Assembly: GCF_022884085.1 (NCBI RefSeq)
Contig: NZ_JAGGCS010000004.1
Location: 323,070 to 387,069, forward strand
Source: Paenirhizobium cremeum
GTDB lineage: Bacteria > Pseudomonadota > Alphaproteobacteria > Rhizobiales > Rhizobiaceae
Reading direction: 5' to 3'
Length of the DNA stretch: 64,000 bases
Part shown: positions 35,603-45,088 of the stretch, piece by piece
How the letters are laid out: each line of letters begins with the position of its first letter
How positions within the stretch are numbered: the stretch's first letter is position 1
Made by a program: the position numbers and the translations under genes
The notes under the pieces: generated by a model
The model's database searches: none
What the model was told of the DNA's origin: nothing
Seen by the model: the letters and a program-made list of their open reading frames with translations, nothing else

Positions 35603-36568
35603 TCAGAGGGCCTTGACCGCCGGCATCTGTTCGGCCGCGGTCTTCAGGGGATTGCTGAGCGCAAGCCCGAACTGGGTCGCGCTGACTTCGAATACATCGC
35701 CGTCCTGTGTCTTGATGCCGTCTGCGAAGGAAAGCGTCGCCGTGCCAAACATGTGCACGTGAAGATCGCCCGGCTGACGGAAGAGGTCGTACTTGAAATG
35801 GTGATATTCGAGGTTGGCGATGGTGTGGGACATGTTGCCCTCGCCCGAAAGGAAAGGCTTTTCCCAGATCACCTTGCCGTCGCGCAGGATGCGCGAGGCG
35901 CCGGTTACGTGTTCCGGCAGTTCACCCACCAGAAGTTCAGGACCGAAGGAGGCCGGCCGCAGTTTGGAATGGGCAAGATAGAGGTAGTTAATCTTTTCCG
36001 TGACGTGGTCGGAGAACTCGTTCGCCAGCGAAAAACCGATGCGGAACGCCGTGCCGTCCTCGCCGATCAGGTAGAAGCCGGCAATCTCCGGCTCCTCACC
36101 GCCATCGAGAGCGAAGGACGGCGACACCAGGGCCTCGCCCGGCGCGATCGCGTTGACACCGGTTCCCTTGTAGAACCACTCCGGCTGCACCCCCTGCTCA
36201 CCCGGCTTCGGCTTGCCGCCCTCGATGCCCATGCGGAACATCTTCATCGAGTCGCTCATGCCGGTGGTGTCGGCATGCATGCTGTCACGGGCAGAGGCCG
36301 AACCCGTGTGGGTCAGGCCCGTTCCGGTGAGGAACATATGGGCCGGATCCGGATGACGGACAGGACAATCGAGCCTGCCGCCGGCTGCGAGCGCGGCGAG
36401 GTCGACGGCGTCGCCGGCACCCCGGCGCTCGATGGCGGCCGCGAGTGAAATCCCGGCCTCGACTGCGCTCTTCGCCAACTCGTAGGTGGAAGCGAAGCCC
36501 GGAACGAGGCGCGCAGAGTCTCCCTGGCGGCAGATGATACCGCCACCCTTCAATTGCGACAGATACAT
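35603..36568 (-). CDS. gguC: GguC / AraD1-type FAH-superfamily protein
   Basis: 321 residues, starting MYLSQLKGGGIICRQGDSARLVPGF. The middle has HPDPAHMFLTGTGLTHTGSA and a C-terminal fumarylacetoacetate-hydrolase fold. It sits directly after gguB as in Agrobacterium chvE-gguABC. Related AraD1 proteins are described as 2-keto-3-deoxy-L-arabonate dehydratases; with that activity it would supply the semialdehyde for the dehydrogenase encoded further down this operon. The activity here is inferred from context, not shown by residues I can assign. Confidence 0.85.
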   Translation of the reverse strand: MYLSQLKGGGIICRQGDSARLVPGFASTYELAKSAVEAGISLAAAIERRGAGDAVDLAALAAGGRLDCPVRHPDPAHMFLTGTGLTHTGSASARDSMHADTTGMSDSMKMFRMGIEGGKPKPGEQGVQPEWFYKGTGVNAIAPGEALVSPSFALDGGEEPEIAGFYLIGEDGTAFRIGFSLANEFSDHVTEKINYLYLAHSKLRPASFGPELLVGELPEHVTGASRILRDGKVIWEKPFLSGEGNMSHTIANLEYHHFKYDLFRQPGDLHVHMFGTATLSFADGIKTQDGDVFEVSATQFGLALSNPLKTAAEQMPAVKAL

Positions 36569-36578
36569 AGCCTTTACC

Positions 36579-37790
36579 TCAGACTGCCTTGTTCTTGTTG
36601 TAGACGTCGAAGAAGACGGCGGCGAGCAACACCAGACCCTTGATGAGCTGCTGATAGTCGATGCCGATACCCATGATCGACATGCCGTTGTTCATGACAC
36701 CCATGATAAAGGCGCCGATAACGGCACCCGTGATCTTGCCCACGCCGCCCGAAGCCGACGCACCGCCGATGAAACACGCCGCGATGACGTCGAGCTCAAA
36801 GCCCACGCCGGCCTTCGGCGTCGCCGAGTTCAGACGCGCGGCGATAATCATACCCGCGAGCGCGGCCAGCACGCCCATGTTGACAAAGGCATAGAAGGTC
36901 AGCCGCTCGGTATTGATGCCTGAAAGCTTGGCCGCCTTCTCGTTGCCACCCATTGCATAAATCCGCCGGCCGATGGTCGAGCGAGTGGTAACGAACGAGT
37001 AGAGCGCGATGAGCACACCCATGACCACAAGCACGTTCGGCAGGCCGCGATATGTCGCAAGCTGAAAACCGAGGAAAATCGCGACCACGCTGATGATCAG
37101 CATCTGGGCGGCGAAGAAAGCGAAAGGTTCGTTCGGAGTGCCGTGACGTTCATTGATCTGGCGTTCGCGCATGCCGGAATAGATGGCGAGCGCAACCAGG
37201 ATGAGAACGGCGATGAGCGCGACATAGTTCTTGATATCGCTGGTGGCCGGATCGGTGAACGACAGGAAATCAGGAATGAAGCCGGTCGACAGGAGCTGGA
37301 ATTCCTTCGGGAACGGCCCGATCGGACGTCCTTCGAGTACGACATAGGTCAGGCCGCGAAAAACCAGCATGCCCGCCAGCGTCACGATGAAGGACGGGAT
37401 TTTCTGGTAGGCCACCCAGTAGCCCTGCGCGGCGCCCATGGCGGCGCCGAGGACGAGGCAGAGTGGCACCACCAGGGCAAAATGCCAGCCCCATTTCACC
37501 AGCATGATCGCCGATATGCCGCCGATGAATGCGACGATCGAGCCGACCGACAGATCGATATGCCCGGCCACGATGATCAGCAGCATGCCGAGCGCCATGA
37601 TGACGATGAACGAGTTCTGCAGCACCAGATTGGTGATGTTGACCGGGCGGAACAGCACCCCAGCGGTCATGTACTGGAAGAACAGCATGATGACCACGAG
37701 GGCCAGAAGCAGACCGTATTCGCGAATGTTCTTCCTGAGGTAATCGCTGACGGAAACTTTCGGGGTTTCGGTTCTTGTGTCGATTGCCAT
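36579..37790 (-). CDS. gguB: Sugar ABC transporter permease GguB
   Basis: 403-residue inner-membrane permease of the XylH/MmsB type with about ten hydrophobic segments. Typical blocks: NSFIVIMALGMLLIIVAGHIDLSVGSIVAF near the N-terminus and YAMGGNEKAAKLSGINTERLTF and GGASASGGVGKITGAVIGAFIMGVMNNG toward the C-terminus. It overlaps the gguA stop by one base. With ChvE and GguA it forms a high-affinity importer for galactose, arabinose and related sugars. Confidence 0.94.
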   Translation of the reverse strand: MAIDTRTETPKVSVSDYLRKNIREYGLLLALVVIMLFFQYMTAGVLFRPVNITNLVLQNSFIVIMALGMLLIIVAGHIDLSVGSIVAFIGGISAIMLVKWGWHFALVVPLCLVLGAAMGAAQGYWVAYQKIPSFIVTLAGMLVFRGLTYVVLEGRPIGPFPKEFQLLSTGFIPDFLSFTDPATSDIKNYVALIAVLILVALAIYSGMRERQINERHGTPNEPFAFFAAQMLIISVVAIFLGFQLATYRGLPNVLVVMGVLIALYSFVTTRSTIGRRIYAMGGNEKAAKLSGINTERLTFYAFVNMGVLAALAGMIIAARLNSATPKAGVGFELDVIAACFIGGASASGGVGKITGAVIGAFIMGVMNNGMSIMGIGIDYQQLIKGLVLLAAVFFDVYNKNKAV

Positions 37791-39325
37791 TAGTGTTTCT
37801 CCCCCGAGCGCATGATGGCACGCATGATGGATTCCTGATTCGCCTCTTCCTTCGAAAGCTCGGCAACGATCCGGCCTTCGTTCATCACGTAGATGCGGTC
37901 ACAGGTTCCCAGAAGCTCCGGCATCTCCGAGGAGATCATCAGAATGCCTTTGCCCTCTGCGGCTAGCTGGTTGATGATTGTGTAGATTTCGTATTTCGCA
38001 CCGATGTCGATACCGCGTGTCGGCTCGTCGAGGATAAGCACCTCGGGATTGGTGAAGAGCCACTTGGACAGCACGACCTTCTGCTGGTTGCCGCCCGACA
38101 GGTTGACGGTTTCCTGATAGATCGAGTGCGAGCGTATGCGCAGCTTGGTGCGGTAGTCGGAGGCGATCGCGGCTTCCTTGCGGTCGTCGATCACACCATT
38201 TGCGGAGACCGCCCGCAGGTTGGCCAGCGTGGTGTTTTCCTTGATGTTGCTGTTCAGCACGAGGCCGAGGTGCTTTCGGTCCTCGGTGACGTAGGCAAGG
38301 CCCGCATCGATTGCCCGCGGGATCGTACTGACATCCACCGCCTTGCCGTTCATGAACACGTCGCCGGTAATCTTGTGACCCCAGGAGCGGCCGAACAGGC
38401 TCATCGCGGTCTCGGTACGGCCCGCGCCCATCAGGCCGGCAATGCCGACGACCTCGCCGGCCCGCACGGTGAAATTGACGTCGTGCAGGAATTTCCGGTC
38501 GCGGTGGTTCTGGTGGTAGACGTTCCAGTTCTTCACCTCGAGCAGCGTCTCGCCGATCTTCGGCTCGCGCAGCGGATAGCGATCCTCCATGGCGCGACCG
38601 ACCATGCCCTTGATGATCCGGTCCTCGCTGATATCGCCGGTGTGACAGTCGAGCGTTTCGACTGTCCCGCCATCGCGCAGGATGGTGATCTGGTCGGCGA
38701 CCTTGCGGATTTCGTTGAGCTTGTGGGAGATGATGATCGACGTCATGCCCTGCTTGCGGAATTCCATCAGCAGGTTGAGCAGTGCATCGGAATCGGTCTC
38801 GTTGAGCGAAGCGGTCGGCTCGTCGAGAATGAGCAGGCGCACCTTCTTGGAAAGCGCCTTGGCGATTTCGACCAGTTGCTGCTTGCCGACGCCGATATCG
38901 GTAATCAGGGTCGTCGGCGAATCCTTCAGCCCGACCTTGGCAAGCAGATCCTGGGTGCGGGAGAAGGTCTCTGCCCAGTGAATGACGCCACGGGTGGCCA
39001 CTTCGTTTCCGAGAAAGATGTTTTCGGCGATCGACAGGAGCGGCACCAGCGCCAGTTCCTGATGGATGATGATGATGCCGAGTTCCTCGCTGTCGGAAAT
39101 CGTGGAGAAATGACGGACCTCGCCGTCGAAATGAATTTCACCCTCGTAGGTCCCGGCGGGGTAAACGCCGGAAAGCACCTTCATCAGGGTGGACTTGCCG
39201 GCGCCGTTTTCGCCGACCAGAGCGTGGATCTCGCCTTCGCGAACCTTGAGGTTGACGTTATCCAGGGCCTTCACGCCCGGAAACGTCTTGGTGATGCCAC
39301 GCATCTCGAGAATGATGTTATCCAT
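37790..39325 (-). CDS. gguA: Sugar ABC transporter ATP-binding protein GguA
   Basis: 511-residue ATPase with two tandem ABC domains. The first has Walker [10 protein letters not shown] (residues 38-46) and the [18 protein letters not shown] signature. The second has a degenerate Walker A (GLMGAGRTE) and [15 protein letters not shown], the usual asymmetry in sugar importers of this class. I start at 39325 ([24 protein letters not shown]). It lies 114 bp after chvE, with a strong hairpin in that spacer. Confidence 0.95.
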   Translation of the reverse strand: MDNIILEMRGITKTFPGVKALDNVNLKVREGEIHALVGENGAGKSTLMKVLSGVYPAGTYEGEIHFDGEVRHFSTISDSEELGIIIIHQELALVPLLSIAENIFLGNEVATRGVIHWAETFSRTQDLLAKVGLKDSPTTLITDIGVGKQQLVEIAKALSKKVRLLILDEPTASLNETDSDALLNLLMEFRKQGMTSIIISHKLNEIRKVADQITILRDGGTVETLDCHTGDISEDRIIKGMVGRAMEDRYPLREPKIGETLLEVKNWNVYHQNHRDRKFLHDVNFTVRAGEVVGIAGLMGAGRTETAMSLFGRSWGHKITGDVFMNGKAVDVSTIPRAIDAGLAYVTEDRKHLGLVLNSNIKENTTLANLRAVSANGVIDDRKEAAIASDYRTKLRIRSHSIYQETVNLSGGNQQKVVLSKWLFTNPEVLILDEPTRGIDIGAKYEIYTIINQLAAEGKGILMISSEMPELLGTCDRIYVMNEGRIVAELSKEEANQESIMRAIMRSGEKH

Positions 39326-39399
39326 GTACAGAATTCCAGCGCAGGCACGGCGACCAAGGTCAGCCGAAGGCGCGAGCTCCCTCAATGCGATGGGAATGG

Positions 39400-39423
39400 G
39401 GTCCGCGACATCTCGCGGACCCG
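39400..39423 (-). other. Strong hairpin between chvE and gguA
   Basis: GGGTCCGCGA (39400-39409) and TCGCGGACCC (39414-39423) form a perfect 10-bp stem with a 4-nt loop. It lies 16 bp after the chvE stop. Hairpins after binding-protein genes commonly protect the upstream mRNA or partly terminate, giving more binding protein than ATPase or permease; that role is inferred. Confidence 0.65.
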
Positions 39424-39439
39424 CGTCGATCCGGAGGGA

Positions 39440-40510
39440 TCAGTTGTCGATCTGCTCGGCGGTGTAGTAACCGGAGGAGACCATGACGTCCTTGATGTTG
39501 GTCTTGTCGACGGCAACCGGCTTCAGCAGGTAGGACGGAACGACCTTTACACCGTTGTTATAGGTCTTGGTGTCGTTCACTTCCGGTTCCTTGCCCTGCA
39601 GGATCGAATCGACCATCGAGACGGCGACCTTGGCGAGTTCGCGGGTATCCTTGAACACGGTCGAATACTGTTCGCCGGCGAGAATCGACTTGACCGACGG
39701 CAGTTCGGCGTCCTGACCGGTGACGACCGGCATGACGAGATCGCCGGAACCATAGCCGACGCCCTTAAGGGCCGACAGGATGCCGATAGACAGGCCGTCA
39801 TAGGGAGACAGGACACCGTTGACCTTGGCATCGGTATAGGTCGAGGACAGGAGGTTTTCCATGCGGGCCTGGGCGACAGTACCGTCCCAACGCAGCGTGC
39901 CGACCTGTTCCATGCCCATCTGGCCGGACTTGACGACGATATCGCCGCTGTCGATCAGCGGCTGCAGGACCGACATTGCGCCATCATAGAAGAAGAAGGC
40001 GTTGTTATCATCCGGCGAACCGCCGAACAGTTCGACGTTCCACGGCTTGGTGTCGGCGAACTTTTCCTTCAGGCCGTTGACGAGGCTGGTGGCCTGCAGG
40101 ACGCCGACCTGGAAGTTGTCGAAAGTTGCGTAGTAGTCGACATTGCCGCTGTCGCGGATAAGGCGGTCATAGGCGATGACCTTCACGCCCGCATCGGCTG
40201 CCTTCTGAAGGATATCCGACAGCGTCGTGCCGTCGATAGCACCGATCACGAGAACCTTGGCACCCTTGGTGACCATGTTTTCGATCTGGGCGAGCTGATT
40301 GGGGATATCGTCATCGGCAAATTGCAGGTCCGGCGTGTAGCCGGCGTCCTTGAACAGCTTTTCCATGGTCTCGCCGTCCGAGATCCAGCGCGTCGAGGTC
40401 TTCGTCGGCATCGAGATACCGACGACGCCCTTCGTTTCTGCGAGAGCCGCAGACGCGAACATAGCCACGCCGATAGCGACAGACGCAATAAGAGTGCTGA
40501 TTTTCTTCAT
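39440..40510 (-). CDS. chvE: Periplasmic sugar-binding protein ChvE
   Basis: 356-residue precursor starting [24 protein letters not shown], a clean signal peptide, with GGAGG upstream of the ATG at 40510. The mature part begins [29 protein letters not shown], characteristic of ChvE, and has [22 protein letters not shown] and [28 protein letters not shown] as in type I sugar-binding proteins. In Agrobacterium ChvE binds many monosaccharides and also signals to VirA. It is the first gene of the operon. The frame continues 42 codons upstream, but signal peptide and ribosome site favour this start. Confidence 0.95.
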   Translation of the reverse strand: MKKISTLIASVAIGVAMFASAALAETKGVVGISMPTKTSTRWISDGETMEKLFKDAGYTPDLQFADDDIPNQLAQIENMVTKGAKVLVIGAIDGTTLSDILQKAADAGVKVIAYDRLIRDSGNVDYYATFDNFQVGVLQATSLVNGLKEKFADTKPWNVELFGGSPDDNNAFFFYDGAMSVLQPLIDSGDIVVKSGQMGMEQVGTLRWDGTVAQARMENLLSSTYTDAKVNGVLSPYDGLSIGILSALKGVGYGSGDLVMPVVTGQDAELPSVKSILAGEQYSTVFKDTRELAKVAVSMVDSILQGKEPEVNDTKTYNNGVKVVPSYLLKPVAVDKTNIKDVMVSSGYYTAEQIDN

Positions 40511-40632
40511 GGATTCCTCCCTTGGCTGATCCATCCGGCCCCAGCTCCTTCTGGCAACCGTCATTGCAAGAACCGGTGCGCGCGCAGGCGGCCCCCGATC
40601 TGGGGTGAGTCTTAACGGCTCGGACATACCGA

Positions 40633-40649
40633 TCAAATGAATTATTTGA
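40633..40649. promoter_or_regulatory. Candidate GbpR operator between chvE and gbpR
   Basis: TCAAAT-GAATT-ATTTGA is a perfect 6-bp inverted repeat with a 5-bp centre in the divergent spacer. A second one, CATAT-TCG-ATATG (40662-40674), touches the gbpR start. LysR regulators usually bind such dyads in divergent promoters of this kind. Confidence 0.45.
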
Positions 40650-40671
40650 CTTTCTTCATACCATATTCGAT

Positions 40672-41628
40672 ATGTTCATCATGTCCGATATCATTGCCAG
40701 CCGCCTTCTGCCCAAGCACTTCAATCTCATCCGGGCCATCGTCGACCTCGGGCAGCTGAGCCTGGCCGCCAACGCCCTTGCGCTCACCCAGCCGGCGGCG
40801 TCGCGCATGCTGTCCGAGATAGAGCATATTATCGGCAGTCCCGTCTTCACGCGTACGCCGAAAGGCATGGAACCCACGGCGATCGGCCGGGCGCTGGCGC
40901 GACGCGCCCAGAACCTGCTGATGGAAATCCGAGAAGCGGCCCGGGAGGTCGAGGCGATCAGGCGCGGGCTCTCCGGCGCGGTGCGCATCGGTGCGGTGAC
41001 AGGCGGCGCGGTCGGCTATGTCGTTCCAGCGATTGACATGCTGAAAGCCGAAACCGATGCGGCCGACATTCATGTCGATGTGGCGCCGAGCGGTCCGCTT
41101 ATCGCGGATCTCATGTCCGGTCATCTGGATTTCGTCCTGGGGCGCATTCCCGCCGGCATCGACGCCCGTCAGTTCACCATCCAGGCCTCTCTCTCCGAAG
41201 AGGTCGATCTTCTGGTGCATCAGCGCCATCCGCTGGCAAATGCCGAGCACCTGACCTTCGCCGACCTCGTGCATTTTCCCTGGGCCATGCAGGCGCCCGG
41301 GGCCCCGGTGCGCCAGGCCGTCGAGGAAGCCTTCGTGGAGCAGGGCGCGCCCATTCCCTACAACATCGTCAACACCACGTCCCTGCTGGTGATGATCGCA
41401 ATGCTTGCCTCCTCGAACGCGATCGCGCCGATGTCGCGGGAGGTCTCCGACCTGCTCTGTCGCCAGACCACCGGCGCGGGTCTTTGTCAGCTCGACATCA
41501 AGGCGCCGATCAGCGTCGCGCCCTATCACCTCATCAGCATGACAGGCAAACGTATGTCGCCGGTGGCGGGAAGGCTGCGCGATCTTCTGCTGGCCGAATT
41601 CGAGAACCGAAATCGCACGCGAAACTGA
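40672..41628 (+). CDS. gbpR: LysR-family regulator GbpR
   Basis: 318-residue LysR-type regulator with an N-terminal winged helix ([45 protein letters not shown]) and a periplasmic-binding-like effector domain. It is transcribed away from chvE, exactly as gbpR is in Agrobacterium, where it controls chvE in response to sugars. The start could be MFIM at 40672 or MSDI at 40681; neither has a clear ribosome site, and the operator-like dyad at 40662-40674 overlaps the first. Confidence 0.9.
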   Translation: MFIMSDIIASRLLPKHFNLIRAIVDLGQLSLAANALALTQPAASRMLSEIEHIIGSPVFTRTPKGMEPTAIGRALARRAQNLLMEIREAAREVEAIRRGLSGAVRIGAVTGGAVGYVVPAIDMLKAETDAADIHVDVAPSGPLIADLMSGHLDFVLGRIPAGIDARQFTIQASLSEEVDLLVHQRHPLANAEHLTFADLVHFPWAMQAPGAPVRQAVEEAFVEQGAPIPYNIVNTTSLLVMIAMLASSNAIAPMSREVSDLLCRQTTGAGLCQLDIKAPISVAPYHLISMTGKRMSPVAGRLRDLLLAEFENRNRTRN

Positions 41629-41734
41629 TTGCGCCGGAAACGCGATCCGAACCATCGGGCGGAAGGGTTGCAATTTCACGGAGGTCAGGCAAACTGTCAC
41701 TTATCCGTCACGATGGAGACGTCGAGGAGTCTTG

Positions 41735-42133
41735 ATGACCGATGAGCCGGATTTGCAGGGACAGCCGCCGCACACGCAGGATGGCAGGCCCGCTTCCATC
41801 GTTGATCTGCAGGAATATCGCCAGAGCCGGGATCCGCTGCCAGTCACCTTTCATCGCCGGGAACTCGATGCGATCCTATGGATCTACGGACGCATGGTCG
41901 GCGAAGGCGAATGGCGCGACTATGCGATAGACCACTTGAAGGAAAAGGCGGTCTTCTCGGTCTTCAAGCGATCGGGCGAGTATCCTCTCTACCGGATCGA
42001 GAAGAATCCGAAACTGGCGTCGAAACAGGGCGCCTTTTCGGTGGTGGGCGCCGATGGCCGCATCCTGAAACGCGGGCATGAGCTTAAACAGGTACTGAAA
42101 GTGTTCGACAAGGCGCTGAAGCTGGTGGAATAG
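41735..42133 (+). CDS. DUF2794 family protein
   Basis: 132-residue soluble protein common in rhizobia, no known role. The core VTFHRRELDAILWIYGRMVGEGEWRDYAIDHLKEKAVFSVFKRSGEYPLYRIEKNPKLA identifies DUF2794. A GAGGAG ribosome site precedes the ATG at 41735. It converges with the acetyltransferase gene (4-bp gap between stops). Confidence 0.88.
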   Translation: MTDEPDLQGQPPHTQDGRPASIVDLQEYRQSRDPLPVTFHRRELDAILWIYGRMVGEGEWRDYAIDHLKEKAVFSVFKRSGEYPLYRIEKNPKLASKQGAFSVVGADGRILKRGHELKQVLKVFDKALKLVE

Positions 42134-42137
42134 GCCT

Positions 42138-42695
42138 TCAGCCGGCAAAGAGCGTTCCCGGATAGCTCTCCGGATCGGGCTCGCTGGCATTGCCGTCGCC
42201 GAGCGCGATCTGCATGAAGACGGTATCCAGCCATTGCCCGAGCTTGAATCCGGTCCCGGTCAGCGTGCCGACCATGCGAAAACCGCAGGCCTGGTGAACG
42301 GCGATAGAGGCGGGGCTGGCGCCGCCGATCACGGCGACCATCTGCCGGAAGCCAAGTGCCTCGCACCGCGCAACGAGCTCCGCAAGCAGAAGTCTGCCGA
42401 TCCCTTTGCCCCGCGCAGCAGGTGCCAGATAGATCGAATCCTCGACCAGCCAGCGATAGGCAGGCCGGGTGCGGAAGGCCGAAGCATAGGCATAGCCCAG
42501 CACGTCTCCGCTCTCGTCGACGGCGGCGATATAGGGATATCCCTGGCTGGTGACAGACTGGAAACGCTTCTTCATCTCCGCCTCGTCCGGCGCCACGATC
42601 TCGTAGCTCGCCGTGCCGGTGAGAACCGCGTCCGCATAAATGGAGGCGATGACGGAAAGATCCGCCAGCGAGGCGTCGCGAATGGTCACTGTCAT
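42138..42695 (-). CDS. GNAT N-acetyltransferase (phosphinothricin acetyltransferase-like)
   Basis: 185-residue GNAT enzyme. The acetyl-CoA loop is YLAPAARGKGIGRLLLAELV, and the N-terminus TVTIRDASLADLSVIASIYADAVLTGTASYE plus the C-terminal GFKLGQWLDTVFMQ are typical of the Pat/Bar/YncA group that acetylates small amines or amino-acid analogues. The substrate here is unknown. I start at the Met of TVTIRDA (42695); the frame is open for 31 further codons that look non-coding. Confidence 0.88.
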   Translation of the reverse strand: MTVTIRDASLADLSVIASIYADAVLTGTASYEIVAPDEAEMKKRFQSVTSQGYPYIAAVDESGDVLGYAYASAFRTRPAYRWLVEDSIYLAPAARGKGIGRLLLAELVARCEALGFRQMVAVIGGASPASIAVHQACGFRMVGTLTGTGFKLGQWLDTVFMQIALGDGNASEPDPESYPGTLFAG

Positions 42696-42784
42696 GAAAA
42701 AACCCGGCCGGATTGAAAGCACGGCGTTTCTTGTTTCACACCCCGACCAGACGTTCAAGACATCGCGGCGTCTCCCTAAAGGCA

Positions 42785-42812
42785 GCAACCCGGCGCCGAA
42801 GCACCGGGTTGC
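42785..42812 (-). terminator. Hairpin after the MHS transporter gene
   Basis: GCAACCCGG (42785-42793) pairs with CCGGGTTGC (42804-42812), a 9-bp perfect stem with a 10-nt loop, 40 bp after the transporter stop on the minus strand. The following tail (TGCCTTT) is only weakly T-rich. Confidence 0.6.
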
Positions 42813-42851
42813 CCCAAATCAGGATCTGTCCGACGTTTCGACCTCGACGCC

Positions 42852-44729
42852 TCACGCGTTGATGTCGTTGTCCTTGGTCTCCCGCAGGAAGATCATGCCG
42901 ATCACGAAGGACATACCGGCGATGACGATCGGATACCAGAGACCGTAGTAGATGTCGCCCTTGGCGGCGCTCATTGCGAAGGCCGTGGCCGGCAGCAGGC
43001 CACCGAACCAGCCGTTGCCGATGTGATAGGGCAGCGACATGCCGGTGTAACGGATGCGCGTCGGGAACATTTCGACGAGCATGGCGGCAATCGGGCCGTA
43101 GACCATGGTAACGTAGATCATCAGCACGGTCAGCACGGCGATGACGCCAACCCAGTTCACGGTGGCCGGATCGGCGACCATCTTGAACGCACCGCCCTTG
43201 GCGATCGTATAGACGGCCATGTCGGTGGCGCCGGCGGCTTCCTCCGAGGTCAGCAGCTTGTCGGCGACGAGCTGGCTGGTGGCAACGGTGGCCTTTTCAC
43301 CGGCACGGATAGCTGCAGCGTCGAGAGCCAGTTCCGGATTGGCGGCAACGAAAGCGTCGAGCTTAGATTCGGGAACCTTTACCGAACCGCGAACCAGCGG
43401 GTAGCCGTTTGCCTGCAGGGCGACGTTGATGCTCTTCTGCATCTTGGCGTCGAGTGCCTTGGCCTGGTCGGCCGACTTGATGGCGTCGTAGCCTTCAATC
43501 GTCGCATCGCCGATCTTGATCGTCGCCACGGAGCCGGCGGGACCTGCAACGACGTCATAGGGAACCGAGTTCTTGGTGAGCGTCGAGGTCGCGATGTCGC
43601 AAGACGTCGTGAACTTCGCCGTACCGGTCGGATTGAACTGGAAGTTGCAGTCGGCAGGATCGGCCATGACAGTCGCACGGATATTGGCCTGGGCTGCAGC
43701 CAGAGCCGGGTTGCCGAACTCGGTCATTGCCTTGAACAGCGGGAAATAGGTGACGACTGCAAGCAGCAGGCCGGCCATGATGATCGGCTTGCGGCCGATC
43801 TTGTCGGACAGCCAGCCGAACACGACGAAGAACATGGTGCCGAGGGCAAGCGCGATCGCAACCATGATGTTTGCATCCTGGGCATCGACCTTCAGCACGT
43901 TCTGCAGGAAGAACAGCGCATAGAACTGACCGGAATACCAGACGACGGCCTGACCGGCGACGGCGCCGAGCAGGGCGAGAATCGCAACCTTGGCATTCTT
44001 CCACTGGCCGAAGGCCTCCGAAATCGGCGCCTTCGAATGGGTGCCTTCTTCCTTCATCTTCTTGAAGGCGGGAGATTCGTTCATCTTCATGCGGATCCAG
44101 ACCGAAACGGCCAGGAGAAGCGCGGAGAGAAGGAACGGAATGCGCCAACCCCATGCGGCGAAAGCCTCGCGGCCCATGGCCGTCTGGATGCCAAGGATGA
44201 TCAGCAGCGAAAGGAAGAGGCCGAGCGTCGCGGTCGTCTGGATCCACGACGTGTAGAAACCGCGGCGGCCATGCGGCGCATGTTCGGCGACATAGGTCGC
44301 AGCGCCACCGTATTCGCCGCCGAGCGCGAGGCCCTGCAGCATGCGGAGCGCGATCAGGATGATCGGGGCCGCGATGCCGATGCTCGCCGAGCCGGGCAGC
44401 AGACCGACCAGGAAGGTCGAGGCGCCCATGATGAGGATGGTGACGAGGAAGGTATACTTGCGGCCGACGAGGTCGCCGAGTCGGCCGAATACCAGCGCGC
44501 CGAAGGGACGCACAAGGAAGCCCGCCGCGAAGGCGAGAAGGGTGAAGATGTTGCGGGTCGCTTCCGGATACTGCGAGAAGAAGGTCGCACCGATATAAAG
44601 CGCCAGCGAGCCGTAGAGATAAAAGTCATACCATTCGAAGACCGTGCCGAGGGACGACGCAAAGATAACCTTGCGTTCCTCGGCGGTCATGCCACGAGGC
44701 GAGCCGCTAACGGCTGCGACATTTGCCAT
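42852..44729 (-). CDS. MHS-family MFS transporter with large soluble insertion
   Basis: 625 residues, long for a metabolite:H+ symporter (usually 420-550). The first half is typical: SSLGTVFEWYDFYLYGSLA, FLVRPFGALVFGRLGDLVGRKYTFL, RMLQGLALGGEYGGAATYVAEHAPHGRRGFYTS. The repeat motif VVFGWLSDKIGRKP follows near residue 303. After about residue 335 comes a hydrophilic segment of about 185 residues (to about 523) with two cysteines (C361, C377) in short beta-like stretches; the last helices (NWVGVIAVLTVLMIYV, EMFPTRIRYTGMSLPYHIGNG) then resume. The loop should face the periplasm if the fold is standard. The substrate is probably an organic acid or betaine-like solute; undetermined. Confidence 0.88.
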   Translation of the reverse strand: MANVAAVSGSPRGMTAEERKVIFASSLGTVFEWYDFYLYGSLALYIGATFFSQYPEATRNIFTLLAFAAGFLVRPFGALVFGRLGDLVGRKYTFLVTILIMGASTFLVGLLPGSASIGIAAPIILIALRMLQGLALGGEYGGAATYVAEHAPHGRRGFYTSWIQTTATLGLFLSLLIILGIQTAMGREAFAAWGWRIPFLLSALLLAVSVWIRMKMNESPAFKKMKEEGTHSKAPISEAFGQWKNAKVAILALLGAVAGQAVVWYSGQFYALFFLQNVLKVDAQDANIMVAIALALGTMFFVVFGWLSDKIGRKPIIMAGLLLAVVTYFPLFKAMTEFGNPALAAAQANIRATVMADPADCNFQFNPTGTAKFTTSCDIATSTLTKNSVPYDVVAGPAGSVATIKIGDATIEGYDAIKSADQAKALDAKMQKSINVALQANGYPLVRGSVKVPESKLDAFVAANPELALDAAAIRAGEKATVATSQLVADKLLTSEEAAGATDMAVYTIAKGGAFKMVADPATVNWVGVIAVLTVLMIYVTMVYGPIAAMLVEMFPTRIRYTGMSLPYHIGNGWFGGLLPATAFAMSAAKGDIYYGLWYPIVIAGMSFVIGMIFLRETKDNDINA

Positions 44730-45037
44730 TGTAATTCCTCCACTAAGATAAATCCCCCTTTACGCGACCGGCCCAATGCTCCTCCGGGTCGTTTTGTCGC
44801 GGTACAGGTTGTTAACAGACTGGCAGAAATCCGGAAAAAGCAGAGAGATGCTTTGGACGTATGACTTAAGTCTAACTTCTTCGAACCATGATGACGCAAA
44901 TGGAATTTTATGGCGGATATATATTCTATAAACGACATAACCGGAGATTGCCCTCCCGCACAACGGCCGGTAACGGCGATGCAAGGAAGCGTCGGCGGCC
45001 GGAAAGCGCGACAATCAGGCGAATTCGGCGCTTTTAC
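44730..45037. other. Non-coding divergent region between the MHS transporter and asd leader
   Basis: This stretch is more AT-rich than its surroundings and holds the promoter side of the minus-strand transporter gene. Small palindromes such as TGTTAACA and GACTTAAGTC are present. An open frame from 44888 runs through it in phase with the leader ORF, but its Arg-rich translation looks incidental. I see no other gene here. Confidence 0.4.
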
Positions 45038-45065
45038 TTGACTCCCGGCAAAAACGCCTTATTAG
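45038..45065 (+). promoter_or_regulatory. Predicted sigma-70 promoter of the asd leader transcript
   Basis: TTGACT (45038-45043), 16-bp spacer, TATTAG (45060-45065). A start site near 45072 would place the leader ORF ATG about 17 nt into the message and give a 5' leader of about 245 nt before asd. Confidence 0.55.
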
Positions 45066-45088
45066 CTCGGCGCGAAAAGGATTCGGTC

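Noticed and set aside
33361..35616. Plus-strand 751-codon frame opposite the dehydratase and sugar dehydrogenase genes
   Set aside because: Covers two convincing minus-strand genes and has no domain; explained by base composition.
38126..40615. Plus-strand 829-codon frame across chvE and gguA
   Set aside because: Spans two real genes and their spacer; low-complexity Asp/Gly/Arg-rich product with no recognisable fold.
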